Source of the DNA: Desulfothermus okinawensis JCM 13304
GTDB lineage: Bacteria > Desulfobacterota > Desulfovibrionia > Desulfovibrionales > Desulfothermaceae
Assembly: GCA_001311565.1 (NCBI GenBank)
Contig: BBBM01000009.1
Coordinates: forward strand, 19,559-83,558
Length of the DNA stretch: 64,000 bases
Reading direction: 5' to 3'
In this document: one piece after another, positions 22,848 to 34,538 of the stretch
Layout of the letters: every line of letters begins with the position of its first letter
Numbering within the stretch: the stretch's first letter is position 1
Made by a program: the position numbers and the translations under genes
Notes under the pieces: generated by a model
Told to the model about the DNA's origin: nothing
What the model saw: only the letters and a program-made list of their open reading frames with translations
The model's database searches: none

Positions 22848-23590
22848 ATGAGAAACAAGGTAATTATTTTTCTCTTGGTTTTGATGAGTCTATCAAGTGT
22901 GTGTATGGCAAAGAAGAGAACCATTGTATTTGCTGTGGATGCAACCTGGCCACCAATGGAGTTTGTAAATGAGCACAAGCAGATAGTGGGATATTCAATT
23001 GATTATATGACTGCTGCAGCAAAAGAAGCAGGATTTATTCCTGTGTTTAAAAATGTTGCATGGGATGGGATTTTTGCAGGTCTAGCTGGTGGAAACTATG
23101 ATGCAATCTGCTCTTCAGTAAGTATTACTGAGGAGAGAAAAAAAGACCATGGATTTTAGTATCCCATATTATAAAGTTAGGCAGGCATTGGTTGTTCCAA
23201 TAAGCAGCCATGCCAAATCTTTAGAGGATCTAAAGGGTAAGAAAGTTGGTGCCCAAATTGGTACAACTGGCTATTTTGCCATTAAAAAAAGTAAAGGGCG
23301 TTGTGGCCAAATCCTATGATGAGATAGGTCTTGCCATGCAAGATTTAATAAATGGAAATCTAGACGGAGTAGTTTGTGATGACCCTGTTGCAGCCAATTA
23401 TGCAAAGCAAAAGAAGGGATTTAAAGATAAGTTAAAGATTGCATCCATAATTGAGAGTGGTGAAGCAGAATACTACGGTATTGCAGTTAAAAAAGGGAAC
23501 AGGGAAGTTTTAGATTTGATAAATAAGGGAATAAAGGCTGTAAAAGAAAAGGGAATTGAAGCAAAGCTTATAAAGAAGTGGATAAAGTAA
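22848..23590 (+). CDS. Polar amino-acid ABC transporter, periplasmic binding protein, frame broken twice
   Basis: Binds its ligand in the periplasm and delivers it to the permease encoded next. A signal peptide (MRNKVIIFLLVLMSLSSVCMA) precedes the family-3 solute-binding signature (WPPMEFVNEHKQIVGYSIDYM, AWDGIFAGLAGGNYDAI). About 247 residues. One A too many at about 23141-23147 and about 23284-23290; the corrected text reads ERKKTMDFSIPYYK and YFAIKKVKGVVAK. RBS AAAGGGAGG lies ahead of ATG 22848. A nine-base hairpin separates it from the permease gene. Ligand class (polar or charged amino acid) is inferred from family only. Confidence 0.9.
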
Positions 23591-23605
23591 AAGATCTTTT
23601 ACATG

Positions 23606-23627
23606 GGGTCAGGTAAACACCTGGCCC
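23606..23627 (+). promoter_or_regulatory. Intercistronic hairpin between binding protein and permease genes
   Basis: GGGTCAGGT pairs with ACCTGGCCC over a four-base AAAC loop (nine pairs, one G-U). It lies 16 bases after the binding protein stop and has no T tract, so it more likely stabilises the upstream message or partly terminates transcription. Confidence 0.55.
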
Positions 23628-23647
23628 TCCTTATATGAGGGAGTTGT

Positions 23648-24440
23648 ATGGAGGACAAAAAAACACCAGAGGTGAAGATTGAAGTAACAGATGGTGCAGC
23701 TATTCCCACTCATCGGGACCAAGGCCTGTTTACTGCATGGAGGATTGCTTTTTTTTGGGTCTATTGCACTTATAATCGGTCTGTGCATATTTAAACCAGA
23801 CCCCTATGTGGAGATATTGAAGTTTGTGCCAGATGGGGTAATGGTGACCTTTGAAGTTACTGTTATCTCAATTGTACTTTCTTTTTTTTGTTGGACTATT
23901 AACAGGGCTTGGGAGGATATCAAAAAAACAGGGCCATTAACCTTGTGGCCTCAACTTATGTGGAGGTAATCAGGGGGGTTCCACTCTTGGTTCAACTCTT
24001 TTACATATATTATGCTGTTGGAAGTTTCACTAGAATCCCGCCTTTTTTTTGCTGCTGTTTTGGCCATGACCATTTGTTATGGTGCATATATGGGAGAGGT
24101 ATTTAGGGCAGGAATAGAGTCCATTGACAAAGGACAGACAGAGGCTGCAATGTCCTTGGGTTTTAATAAAAGACAGACCATGTTATATGTGATCCTCCCT
24201 CAGGCAATGAGGACTATTTTGCCACCTGTTGGGAATGAATTCATTGCACTTTTAAAGGATACTTCATTGGTCTCTATTATAGCAGTTGCTGATCTCCTCA
24301 GAAGAGGAAGGGAATATGCAACATCTACATTCCATTATTTTGAAACCTTTACCATGATTGCGCTTATTTATTTGGTAATAACCTTGATTTTGTCAAAATG
24401 TGTAAGTTATATGGAGAAGAAATTAACGCCCTATGAATAA
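23648..24440 (+). CDS. Polar amino-acid ABC transporter, permease, frame broken four times
   Basis: Inner-membrane permease of the HisMQ/GlnP type. The corrected frame reads about 263 residues with an N-terminal charged extension, then hydrophobic segments (FGSIALIIGLCIFK, VTVISIVLSFFVGLL), TYVEVIRGVPLLVQLFYIYY, and the EAA loop EAAMSLGFNKRQTMLYVILPQA that docks on the ATPase. Extra bases lie at about 23750-23757 (T), 23882-23889 (T), 23924-23930 (A) and 24041-24048 (T). The stop overlaps the ATPase start (ATGAATAA). Only one permease gene is present, so the transporter is likely a homodimer. Confidence 0.88.
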
Positions 24441-25173
24441 AAAAAGAACCAATAATAAAAATCAAACGTGTATATAAATATTTTGGACAGTTTTTGGCCC
24501 TAGAGGATATCAACCTGGATGTATATAAACAGGAGAGGATTGTAATAATAGGACCAAGTGGGTCAGGTAAGTCCACCTTGCTCAGGACAATTAATCAACT
24601 GGAAAAGGTGTCATCTGGTAAAATAATAGTTGATGGTGTAGATGTAACTGATCCAAAGGTAGATATGAATAAGATCAGGACTTCCCTTGGTATGGTATTC
24701 CAGAGCTTTAATCTATTTCCCCATAAAACAGTACTTGAAAACCTCACGCTGGCTCCTATTAAACTTAAGAAAATACCAAGAGAAGAGGCTGAAGAAATAG
24801 CTTTAAATCTTCTTGATAAGGTGGGGATAAGAGACAAGGCCAACAACTACCCCAAACAACTATCTGGAGGACAACAACAGAGGGTTGCCATTGCCAGGGC
24901 CCTTGCAATGAACCCCAAGATTATGTTGTTTGATGAACCCACCTCTGCCTGGATCCTGAGATGATTGGGGAAGTTTTAGATGTTATGAAGAATCTAGCTG
25001 AAGAAGGGATGACAATGGTAGTGGTGAGCCATGAAATGGGCTTTGCAAGGGAAGTTGCAGACAGGGTAGTGTTTATGGACAGTGGGAAGATAGTTGAGGT
25101 GGGGACACCTGAGCACTTTTTCCAGAATCCAACCCATCCCAGGACGAAACAATTTTTGAGTCAGATACTATAG
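24433..25173 (+). CDS. Polar amino-acid ABC transporter, ATP-binding protein, frame broken twice
   Basis: ATPase energising the transporter. Walker [11 protein letters not shown]-loop [12 protein letters not shown], signature [15 protein letters not shown], Walker B IMLFDEP, and H-loop [10 protein letters not shown] are all present. About 245 residues. One A too many at about 24438-24444, and one C missing near 24947, where TSALDPEM is read after adding it. ATG 24433 overlaps the permease stop. The missing C shows that shifts also occur in short G/C runs and in the opposite direction. Confidence 0.92.
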
Positions 25174-25184
25174 AGGTATTGTAA

Positions 25185-25636
25185 ATGCGGGTGTCTGTAA
25201 TTGGTGCTGGTGAATGTTGCCCTACTATATACAATGAGGCCATGGCCCTTGGTCGGTTACTTGCCAAGGAAGATTACCTGGTTGTGTGTGGTGGACGAGG
25301 TGGAGTTATGGAGCCGTTGCCAGGGTGTTGCCATGGTTGGTGGCACAACCATTGGTATATTACCAGGCAGAGATATAAAAGAGGCAAATAGGTATATTAC
25401 CTATCCAATAGCAACTGGTCTTGGGGAGATGAGAAATTTTTTTAGTGGTCCTAAATGGTGATATTGTGGTTGCTGTATCTGGTGGTTATGGTACTTTGTC
25501 TGAAATTGGACTTGCAAAAAAAATAGATCGGCCTGTTATTGCACTTGGAAGATGGAAGGAAATTAAAGGTGTTATTCCAGCTAAAGACCCAAGAGACGTT
25601 ATTCGAATTATCAAAAAAATAAGATCAAATTTATAA
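25185..25636 (+). CDS. TIGR00725 / LOG-like Rossmann protein, frame broken
   Basis: A Rossmann-fold protein of the lysine-decarboxylase-like (LOG) superfamily, TIGR00725 branch. MRVSVIGAG starts it; GGRGGVMEAVARG, the nucleotide-binding GGTTIGILPG, and VVAVSGGYGTLSEIGLA follow. About 150 residues. Two G are missing near 25312 and 25322 (gagGcc and agGGGt), and one T is in excess at about 25436-25442. Some LOG proteins are cytokinin-like nucleotide 5'-monophosphate hydrolases; the role of this bacterial branch is unknown. It begins 11 bases after the ABC ATPase stop and is probably in that operon or the one downstream. Confidence 0.75.
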
Positions 25637-25652
25637 GGAGAGCCATTTTTTT

Positions 25653-26129
25653 ATGAAGAGATTGTTTGCCCCCTGGAGGATTGAATATATCCTGGGGCCT
25701 AAACCCGATGAATGTGTTTTTTTGCGTTAAGGATATTTTAGATGAAGATGAAGAAAGGCTGATTCTGTGGAGGGGTAAGTTTTCTTTTGTAATAATGAAT
25801 AAGTTTCCCTATAATACTGGCCATATAATGGTGACACCGTACAAACATGTCTATTTATTAGATGAGCTCAATTCAGATGAATTAAAAGAAATGATGCTTA
25901 TGTTATCTCAGAGCGTTACAATCTTAAAGAAGGTATTTAATCCACATGGCATAAATATTGGGCTAAACATTGGAGAGGCAGCTGGTGCCGGGATAGAGGA
26001 ACACCTACACTTTCACCTGGTTCCCAGATGGAAGGGGGATCATTCATTTATGGCCCTTTTTTTTCAGAGACAAATGTAATTCCAGAGCATTTAAGTGTTA
26101 CATATAAAAAAATTAAAACCTTACTTTGA
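25653..26129 (+). CDS. HIT-family nucleotide-binding protein, frame broken twice
   Basis: Histidine-triad hydrolase acting on nucleoside phosphoramidates or dinucleoside polyphosphates. The HIT motif EEHLHFHLVPRWKGD carries the three histidines; YNTGHIMVTPYKHV is the upstream strand pair. About 158 residues. One T too many at about 25718-25724 and an 8-T run at about 26057-26064 where 6 give FMALFSETNVIPEHL, in line with the family. RBS AAGGAG lies before ATG 25653. It is followed by lapA and mutS on the same strand. Confidence 0.87.
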
Positions 26130-26176
26130 AGGGGTTAAATTTTAATAATATTAAAAAAAGTAGGGGAGAATCTATT

Positions 26177-26511
26177 ATGAAATTTATTAAAATGGTTTTT
26201 TTTCTGATTGTGTTTTTGTGTGGTGTAGTATTTTTTTATTCAAAATTCAGTTTTTATAACTGAAAAAATCGCTCTTCAATTTGACCTTTTTGGAACCAAA
26301 TGGGCAAGCAGTCCAATACCTCTTTACGTATACGTTTTAAGTGCATTTGCACTTGGTGCCATTGTTTCTTTTTTTGTATTTATTGGGAGAAAAATTGAGG
26401 CTGGGTGCAGAAGTTAAGTCCTTGAGGGCAAGGGTGAGACAGCTAGAAGATGAACTTTCCCAAGGGGTTGAGGAAGAAGAGTCTGAGGAAAGGGAAGTAG
26501 AAGAAGGATAA
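26177..26511 (+). CDS. LapA-domain (DUF1049) membrane protein, frame broken twice
   Basis: Small inner-membrane protein with two membrane helices (FIKMVFFLIVFLCGVVFF and YVYVLSAFALGAIVSFFVFI) and a C-terminal coiled coil (VKSLRARVRQLEDELSQ) ending in an acidic tail. About 111 residues, as usual. LapA-like proteins help coordinate lipopolysaccharide assembly in gammaproteobacteria; whether that holds here is inference. Extra T at about 26230-26236 and extra A in a 5-A run at about 26392-26396. An 8-T run at about 26194 is correct as it stands. Confidence 0.78.
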
Positions 26512-26558
26512 TTTTTTTAAATTTTTTTGCACTTCTTTTCTTTAGTCCTGCCAAAAAA

Positions 26559-26595
26559 AAGGACCCGAATATGTGCATAGGGCTGTCGGGTCCTT
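26559..26595. terminator. Strong 10-base hairpin upstream of mutS; terminator-like on the reverse strand
   Basis: AAGGACCCGA pairs perfectly with TCGGGTCCTT. On the reverse strand it is followed by eight T (plus-strand A run 26553-26560), a good intrinsic terminator; on the forward strand the tail is weak. Both flanking genes are forward, so either it is a modest forward terminator after lapA or it ends a small reverse transcript. Confidence 0.5.
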
Positions 26596-26663
26596 ATGTT
26601 ATTAAATTTCGTCCAGACCAAGCTGAGCCTTGCTTGGTGGGTTCTGGTTTATAAGGCAATGAG

Positions 26664-29311
26664 ATGGCTGTTCAGAAAAAATTGACTCCAATGCTCTCCC
26701 AATATCTCACCATAAAAGAGCAGTACAAAGATGCCCTCCTTTTTTTTAGGATGGGGGATTTTTATGAGCTCTTTTTTGAAGATGCAGAAGTTGCTTCCAA
26801 AGAGTTACAAATAGCATTGACATCAAGGAATCCAAATGAAGAAGACCCTATACCCATGTGTGGGGTTCCCTACCATGCTGTTGATGAGTACCTCAAAGTA
26901 CTTTTGGAAAAAAAATTATAAAGTGGCAATATGCGAACAAGTTGAAGACCCAAAAAAAGGCAAAGGGGCTTGTTAAAAGGGCAGTTACAAGGGTACTAAC
27001 CCCTGGAACCGTTGTGGAAGAGGCCACTCTATCTTCTAAAAACAACAATTTTCTGGCATCCATATATTTTAATCAATCAACATCCATTGGTGCTGCAACC
27101 TGGATAGATTATTCCACTGGTGAGTGGTTGGGATTTTATTCAAAGGAGCCAAAGGAGATCTGGAAGTGGATATGTAAAGTAAATCCTGCTGAGATAATTT
27201 GTCCTGAAAATAGCCGTCTCCCCTCTGAATATTCCCACCTAAAGCCTAAGATTACCCATCTCCCAAATATGATGTTTGATTTTAAGAGGGCAAAGAAGCT
27301 AATTGACCAATATTTTTTTAAATGAAGAACTCTTTTTGCCCCGCATGGAAGCCAAAAGGGAATTAATCCAGGCCTGTGGGGGAATTATTTTATATCTGAA
27401 CAAGACCCACAATGAAAACCTCTCACACATAAAGCCAATAAGGGTGGTAAATTTAGACAACTTTTTGATAGTGGATGAAGTCTCAGAAAGGAATCTGGAA
27501 CTATTTCAGACCCTGGACGGAAGTAAAGGGGCAGGTACCCTGTTTTTTTTGTTAGATGAGACAAAACTCCCATGGGTGGGAGGTTCCTCGTAAACAGACT
27601 TAAATATCCTTTAAGGGATTTAAAAGAGATAGATCTTGATTTAGATGCAGTTGAATATCTTGTCACCAACTTTGATAAATTAGAAAACTTTAGCCAGTGT
27701 CTAAAAGAGATAAATGATTTAGAAAGGCTTATAAATAGGATATTTTTAAATAGGGCAAATCCCAGGGATTTTTATTGGTTAAAAAAATAGTCTTAAAAGA
27801 CTCCCTGGCATTTACAATTTCATCTCTAATGATTCTAATCTTCCAGAAAAATTAAGGGAAACTGTATCAAAATGGGATAATTTAGACGATCTTTATGGAT
27901 TGCTGGATGGAGCAATAAGGGATAATCCACCTCAGCTTATAACAGAGGGGGGATATTTAAACAGGGTTATAATTATGAATTGGATCAATTAATTGAATAT
28001 GCAGAGCATGGTGAGGCCAAGCTCAAAGAATTGCTTAAGAGGGAACAGGAGAAAGCTTCCATCCCTAAACTAAAATTAGGATATAATCGGGTATTTGGGT
28101 ATTATTTTGAGGTGCCAAAAAGTTACAGAGGACCTATACCAGATTATTTTATCAGGAGACAGACCTTAGTTAACAGTGAAAGATATATTACAGATGAGTT
28201 AAAGGAAGTAGAAGAGAAAATACTATCCAGTGAAGAGAAAAGGAAATCCCTTGAATATAAATTATTTCTGGAATTAAGGGAAGAAGTAGTTACCTTTCGA
28301 GATCGGGTCCTAAATATGGCTTCTGTGCTGGCTAGATTGGATTTTTATAGTTCAATGGCAATTTGTGCAAGAAAATACAATTGGGCCAGGCCAAAGATAG
28401 TGGATGGAATTAACATTAAAATCAAAGAGGGTCGGCATCCTGTAGTTGAATCCTTTATTGGAAGTAGTAACTTTATCCCAAATGATATTGAAATAGATGA
28501 TGAGTCTAAAATACTTTTAATAACAGGCCCAAATATGGCTGGAAAATCCACAGTACTTCGCCAGGTGGCGCTAATATGCATTCTTGCCCAGATGGGCTCC
28601 TATGTTCCTGCAAAAGAGGCAGTTTTAGGGGTTTGTGATAGGATATTTACCAGGGTAGGGGCATCTGACAAATTGGCCCTGGGCCAATCTACATTTATGG
28701 TTGAGATGTTGGAAACTGCCCGTATATTAAAACAGGCAACAAAAAGGAGCTTGGTTATATTAGATGAAATTGGAAGGGGGACCAGTACCTTTGATGGGCT
28801 CTCAATAGCCTGGGCTGTGGTGGAGTCCCTGGCAAATAAATATGGAGGTATCAGGACCCTTTTTGCCACTCACTATCATGAGTTAACTGATCTTGAGGGA
28901 AGGATTAAGGGGCTAAGGAATTTGAATATTGCTGTAAAGGAATATAAAGGAGATATAGTGTTCTTAAGGAAGTTGTTGCCAGGTCCAGCAGATAAGAGCT
29001 ATGGAATAGAGGTAGCAAAGTTGGCGGGTATACCTAGGCCTGTTATAAATAGGGCAAAAGAGATCCTTCGGATGTTGGAGGATAGAATGATCAAGGTGAA
29101 AGGGCAAAGTGGTAGAAAAAAACAGGTGATGATGCTGCTTGACGATGTAATTAAAAGAAAAGAAAAACGGAGTTCAAAAGAAGAATTAACCCCCAATATA
29201 CTCCCTCTGTTAATTAAAGAATTACAAACCATTGACTTAGACAATATTACCCCAAGAAAGGCATTGGACATACTTTATAGATGGAAGGAGATGTGTAGTG
29301 AAGAAAAATAA
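26664..29311 (+). CDS. mutS: DNA mismatch repair protein MutS, frame broken about six times
   Basis: Recognises mismatches and small loops. The corrected protein has about 880 residues. Domain I shows the mismatch-reading [11 protein letters not shown]; the lever and core include [11 protein letters not shown]; the ATPase has Walker [11 protein letters not shown] near residue 622, [22 protein letters not shown] and FATHYHEL. Shifts: extra A at about 26908-26915 and 26952-26958, extra T at about 27313-27319, a missing A (or C) near 27567, extra A at about 27780-27786, and a missing G near 27952. No second half (mutL) is nearby. All ATPase motifs are intact, which argues that the gene works and the breaks are errors. 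Confidence 0.93.
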
Positions 29312-29744
29312 TTCAATTAAATTAATTTATTTTTTTTGCATTGTATTTTTATGTCTTTCCTGTGGAAGAAAAAAAGTGGCCCACACCCATTGAGACTGAA
29401 GATGCATTTAAATTGTCTCCTATTTTGGTTCATTTTGATAAAGGATGCTTAAACATAGAAGGAAATATTATAGGGAACGTTAGGAACTTAAAGGAACTGT
29501 GGCTTGAGATAGAAGAGGGCACATTATGTACCAGGTGTCCATTTAAACCAGATATGAGGGTGAGATATCCCATTACATCCAGGGGATTAAAATTTAAATC
29601 CAATTCTTTTGCATTGACATATTGTCCTCAACAGGGACATAAAGTTTCAAGGTTGAGGGTAATAGGAATAAATAGATATAGGTCGTTGGCGCCAGTTTTT
29701 TTCCAATATTGTCACAATCAAAAAAATTAGGCGAGGAGAACTAG
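29298..29744 (+). CDS. Small lipoprotein of unknown function, frame broken
   Basis: GTG 29298 overlaps the end of mutS by 14 bases and opens a frame with a lipobox (IVFLCLSC, Cys near residue 20). The roughly 147-residue mature part is unrecognised; it has a Cys pair CTRCPF and CPQQG and reads KLSPILVHFDKG. One A too many at about 29369-29375, one T at about 29696-29702, and probably one A at about 29720-29726, giving the end VTIKKLGEEN four bases before the aconitase start. It sits in the mutS to aconitase run and is probably co-transcribed. Confidence 0.6.
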
Positions 29745-29747
29745 GAC

Positions 29748-31682
29748 ATGAAGATGAATCTTGCGAAAAAGATCATTACATCTCACCTTGTAGATGGAGA
29801 AATGATCCCTGGATCAGAGATTGCTATAAAGATAGACCAGACATTGACCCAGGATGCAACAGGTACAATGGCATATTTGCAGTTCGAGGCAACAGGAGTA
29901 TCTAAGGTACATACGGAACTTTCTGTAAGTTATGTGGATCACAATACCCTACAGGTGGGTTTCAGGAATCCAGATGATCATAAATACTTGAGAACTGTTG
30001 CAACGAAATATGGAGTGGTGTTTTCTCCAGCTGGCAATGGTATCTGTCATCAACTTCATCTGGAAAACTTTGCCCGTCCTGGAAAGACCCTGCTTGGGTC
30101 TGATAGTCACACCCCTACTGCAGGAGGAGTGGGTAGCCTGGCAATGGGTGCAGGAGGACTTTCTGTGGCCCTTGCAATGCTGGTGAGCCATATACCCTGC
30201 CCATGCCAAGGATAGTTGGGATACACTTAAAAAATAGGCTCACAGGTTGGGCAAGCGCCAAGGACGTTATTTTATACTTGTTAAAAATACTTACTGTAAA
30301 AGGTGGAGTTGGGGCAATAATGGAGTATTTTGGTGATGGCGTTAAGAGTTTGACAGTTCCTGAAAGGGCTACAATTACTAATATGGGGGCTGAACTTGGA
30401 GCAACTACATCTATTTTCCCCAGTGATGAGCAAACTAAAAGATTCCTTAAACTAATGGGAAGGGAAAGAGATTTTGTTCCCTTGGCTGCAGATGATGGGT
30501 GTGAATATGATGAGATTATTGAGGTGGACCTGTCAAAAATTGAACCAATGGCAGCCTGTCCCCATATGCCTGATAATGTAGTGAGTGTAAGGGAACTAGA
30601 TGGAACACATGTTGATCAGGTGGCAATTGGTTCATGTACCAATTCTTCTTATCTGGATCTGAAAATAGCTGCAAGTATCTTAAAGGGGAAACATGTACAT
30701 AGGGATGTGGACGTACTCCTCTCCCCAGGCTCAAGACAGGTGGTTAAGCAACTCATAAAGGAAGGGATCTTTGAAAATTTTATAGACTCAGGGGTAAGGG
30801 TTTTGGAGTGTGCCTGTGGTCCTTGTATAGGTATGGGAGGATCTCCAATAAGTGGAGGCGTGAGTGTTAGGACATTTAACAGAAATTTTGAGGGAAGGAG
30901 CGGAACTTTGGATGCCAGGGTATATCTTACTAGTCCAGTTACTGCTGCCCATGTGGCAGTATCTGGGAAGTTTGAAGATCCAGCCAAGTGGGGTAATCCC
31001 ATATTTTTGGATTTGCCAGATACCATGCCTTCAATTAGAGATCATTTTATTTTTCCTCCTCATGATGTCACAGGCATAGATGTATATAGAGGGCCTAATA
31101 TTGTTCCCCTATCTAAATTTGATCCATTGGGGGATGTAATTGAGAAAAAGGTTGCAATTATAGTTGGGGATAACATTACAACTGACCATATTTTGCCAGG
31201 AGGTGCAGAGATAACGTCTCTTAGGTCAAATATACCTGCCATAAGCGAATATATCTATTCAAGAGTTGATAAGGATTTTGTTTCAAGGGTGAAGGAATAT
31301 GGTGGTGGAGTAATAGTTGGAGGGGAGAATTATGGTCAAGGGTCAAGCAGGGAACACGCAGCCCTGGCACCTAGGTATCTTGGTATACTCTGTATAATTG
31401 CAAAATCCTTTGCAAGGATACATAGGGGAAATTTGGTTAATTTTGGCATATTGCCCTTGATTTTAAAAAAACAAAGAAGACTATGAACTTTTTGAAATTG
31501 GGCACTCTGTAGTAATTCCCATAAAAGAAATAGAACCAGGGGGAGATGTAGAAATAATAATTAAAGATTCTTCAAAAAGGGTTTGTGTTACAAACGACTT
31601 AAGTGAAGAGGAGCTTGAGATTATTTTGTCTGGTGGCAGATTATCTTATGTTAGACAAAAACTAATGAACAAAGGAGAGTAG
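29748..31682 (+). CDS. Aconitate hydratase, Aquifex-type, frame broken twice
   Basis: [4Fe-4S] enzyme isomerising citrate and isocitrate. About 644 residues, matching the shorter Aquifex-type aconitases common in Desulfovibrionales. Cluster cysteines are in IGSCTNSSYLDL (near residue 294) and ECACGPCIGMGG (near 353); the swivel domain has GDNITTDHI and ENYGQGSSREHAALAP. One G missing near 30181 (reads LAMAGEPYTLPMPRI after adding it) and one A too many at about 31467-31473. Four bases after the lipoprotein; the PpiD gene starts five bases after its stop. Role is probably anabolic (glutamate) or in an incomplete TCA cycle. Confidence 0.92.
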
Positions 31683-31686
31683 ATAC

Positions 31687-33593
31687 ATGTTAGATGGAAT
31701 GAGAAAAAAAATGCACGGTCTTGGGGAATTAAGCTCATTTTTGGGGTCATTATATTGGTTTTTGTTTTTTGGGGGGTTGGCGGTTTTAGGGTTAATAAAA
31801 GAAGTGTACTTGCTAAGGTAAATGGAAAGCCAATAATGACCCGAGATTTTTTTGAAGGCTTACCAAAGTGAATATGAAAGGATTTTAAAACAGCGTCCAA
31901 ATTTAACCAGTGAAGATTTAAAGAGATTTGGGTTAAAAAAAGGCAGTTTTTGATCAACTTGTAAACCAGGCGTTACTTTTGCAGGAAGCCAAACAATTAG
32001 GTGTCTTTGTATCTGATTCCCAGCTAAGGAATAAAATAACTTCCATGGATGTTTTTAAGGATAAGAATAAGGTGTTTGATCCCAAGAGATATGAGATGAT
32101 TCTTGCATCAAATAATCTAACCCCAATGGAATTTGAAGGTCTTGTTGAAAGGGATATGAGGATTAAGGCCCTTAAGGAGTTAATTACATCCTCAGTCACT
32201 GTCTCAGATGAAGAGGTAAAGGACCTGTTTGATTTTATAATGAGGGAGGGAAAAATAGAATACCTGGAGTTTAGTCCCGAGAGTTATATGGACAAGGTCT
32301 CAGTATCAGATGATGAAATAAAAAAAATACTACAATGAACATAGAACGGAGTTTAAGGAGCCAGAAAAGATACAAATAAAGTATATAAAGATCACACCAG
32401 ATACCCTGGCTCCTCTTATGCAAGTGACAGATGAAGAGATAAGGTCTTATTATGAAAAAAAATAAGTCCAAGTTTTTTTGAACCAGAGCAGAGAAAAGTT
32501 GCCCATATTCTCATTAAAATAGATAAAAATGACAAAGATGGTAAAAAAAGCCAAGAAAAAAAATAATGGAATTGCTTAAAAGGATAAAAAAAAGGGGAAG
32601 ATTTTCATAAATTGGCTAAAAAAATATTCACAAGGGCCCAGTGCCAAAAATGGTGGAGATATTGGTTGGATAAAAAAAGGGTGAGACTGTAAAAGAATTT
32701 GAAAATCTGGCCTTTTCCCTGAAAAAAGGTGAAGTTGGTGGTCCTGTAAAGACAGTATTTGGATACCATCTTGTGTTGGTTGAAGATATAAAACCTGCCC
32801 ACTATAAGTCTTTAAACGAGGTTAAGGGGGATGTAAAAGATATACTGGCCAGAGAAAAGGGAGCAGATAAGGTAGAGGAATTTCTGGACAAGGTATTGGA
32901 TATTGTGTTTAATACAAACAATATTGATACAGCCGCAAGTAAATTAAATTTAACCGCCAAGACCAGTAAGCTTTTGTCAAAAAAAAGATATGCAGAGTTT
33001 GTACAATATTAAGCCAGAAGATATTGATCAGCTTTTTTTTAATGGAAAACAACAAGGTATATGAAAATCCAATAATAATAAAAAAATGGGTATATGATAG
33101 TTAAAAAGATAAAGGATGTCCCAGAGCGGATTAAAAAATTAGATGAAGTTAAAGATGTAGTGTTGATTAAACTAAAGAAACAAAAGGCAGAAAGACTTGC
33201 AAGGGATACTGCGAACCTGGTATTGAATAAACTAAAGAAAGGACAGCTCCCAAAAGATTACAAGGGAAGAGTTAAGGACTCTGATTTTTTTAAATTATCA
33301 GATAGGTATATACCTGGTTTGGGTTCCAGTGGTCTTCTAGCTAAAGATCTCCTTTTGGCAAAGATAGATACATGGTTATCAAAAGTATATAAGGTGGATG
33401 ATAAGTATGTGGTGGTAAAATTAAAAGAGATTAGGTCGCCGGACGAGAAATTGTGGGAAAAACAAAAAGAATTTTGGGAAAAAAAATGGCGAAAAACAGA
33501 AAAAAAAGAAATTCTTTTTAAATGATTTTCTAACTGGGATTAGAAAAAAAGGCAAAAATAGAAATTTTAAACCCTGATTTTTTGCAGGGGTAG
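31687..33593 (+). CDS. PpiD/SurA-like periplasmic peptidyl-prolyl isomerase, frame broken many times
   Basis: Membrane-anchored chaperone for outer-membrane proteins. The corrected protein is about 630 residues: an N-terminal anchor (WGIKLIFGVIILVFVFWGVGGF), a SurA_N-type domain with KVNGKPIMTRDFF, a parvulin rotamase domain (RKVAHILIKID, GGDIGWIKKGETVKEF, VFGYHLVLVED), and a long charged C-terminal part. Excess A or T occurs at about ten places (for example 31705, 31851, 31938, 32324, 32458, 32566, 32590, 32621, 32984, 33035, 33084). This is the most damaged gene in the window, which fits its very A-rich composition. Follows aconitase directly. Confidence 0.85.
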
Positions 33594-33602
33594 TGAAAAT
33601 AT

Positions 33603-34472
33603 ATGGAGAAAACTAAGGTCTTAATACTAGGTGGTAAGAGGGGGCTTATTGGAAAGGCCCTCTCTTTTGTTTTTTTCCAGGGATCCTGATTTTCATGTAA
33701 TCATCCACGATAAGTCTGATTTTGATGTACTTGATTTTAAAAAGCTATCTGAGTTTTTAATAGATATCCATCCAGATATTGTTGTGAATGCTGTTTCCTA
33801 TAATCTGGTGGAGCAGGCAGAGGAAAATCCTCAATTGGCGCATAGGGTAAATCAAAAGTTGCCCAAACAATTGGTGGAAATATTAGAAGACAGAAATACA
33901 TATTTAGTTAACTTTAGTACATATATGGTTTTTGATGGTAAGAGGACCATACCATATCTAGAGGAAGATGGGCCAAATCCAAAATCGGTCTATGGTATGT
34001 CAAAATTAAAGGGGGAAGAGGCAATAATTTCTGGCCATCTAAAAAAATTGGATTATTATCAGGACCTCTTGGCCCTTTGGCCCTTGGGCTGCAAATTATG
34101 TTGATGATATTATAAAACTGGTTATGCAAGAGGACAAAATTTGTGCGTGTCACAATAGGGTCTCAGCTCCCACATATACCCTTGATCTTGCTGAATATAC
34201 CTGTAAGTTAATAAAAAAGAAGGCTAGAGGTATATTTAATGTGGTAAATAGTGGTCAGGCAAGTTTATGCGAGGTGGCCCAGGAAGTGATAACTCTTCTT
34301 GGACGGCAATGTATTGTTGAACCAATTATTGAGAAAGATAAAGAAAAAAATAGACAAATTCCCAGAATATGGGGTATTAGACAATTCAAAGTTAATAGAG
34401 TTTTTGGGTGAAAAGCCCAGGTCCTGGATGCTCGCCTTAAGGGAATATATTTTTTTCTCACTACAAACATGA
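33603..34472 (+). CDS. RmlD-like dTDP-4-dehydrorhamnose reductase family protein, frame broken
   Basis: Extended short-chain dehydrogenase fold. KVLILGGKRGLIGKAL is the NAD(P)-binding loop; IDIHPDIVVNAVSYNLVEQA, NFSTYMVFDG, the catalytic YGMSK and LDLAEYTCKLI follow the RmlD pattern. About 288 residues. Extra T at about 33669-33676, extra A at about 34041-34047, another shift near 34075, and extra A at about 34345-34351. Not flanked by other dTDP-sugar genes, so the sugar-nucleotide substrate is uncertain; it may be a housekeeping member. The exact stop depends on the T run at about 34451; I use TGA 34470. Confidence 0.78.
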
Positions 34473-34538
34473 AGTAGAGTTTGAAGATTAAAATAGGGCC
34501 AGAAGAGAAAAAAATAGTCTCCTGACCCAACCATTTTG

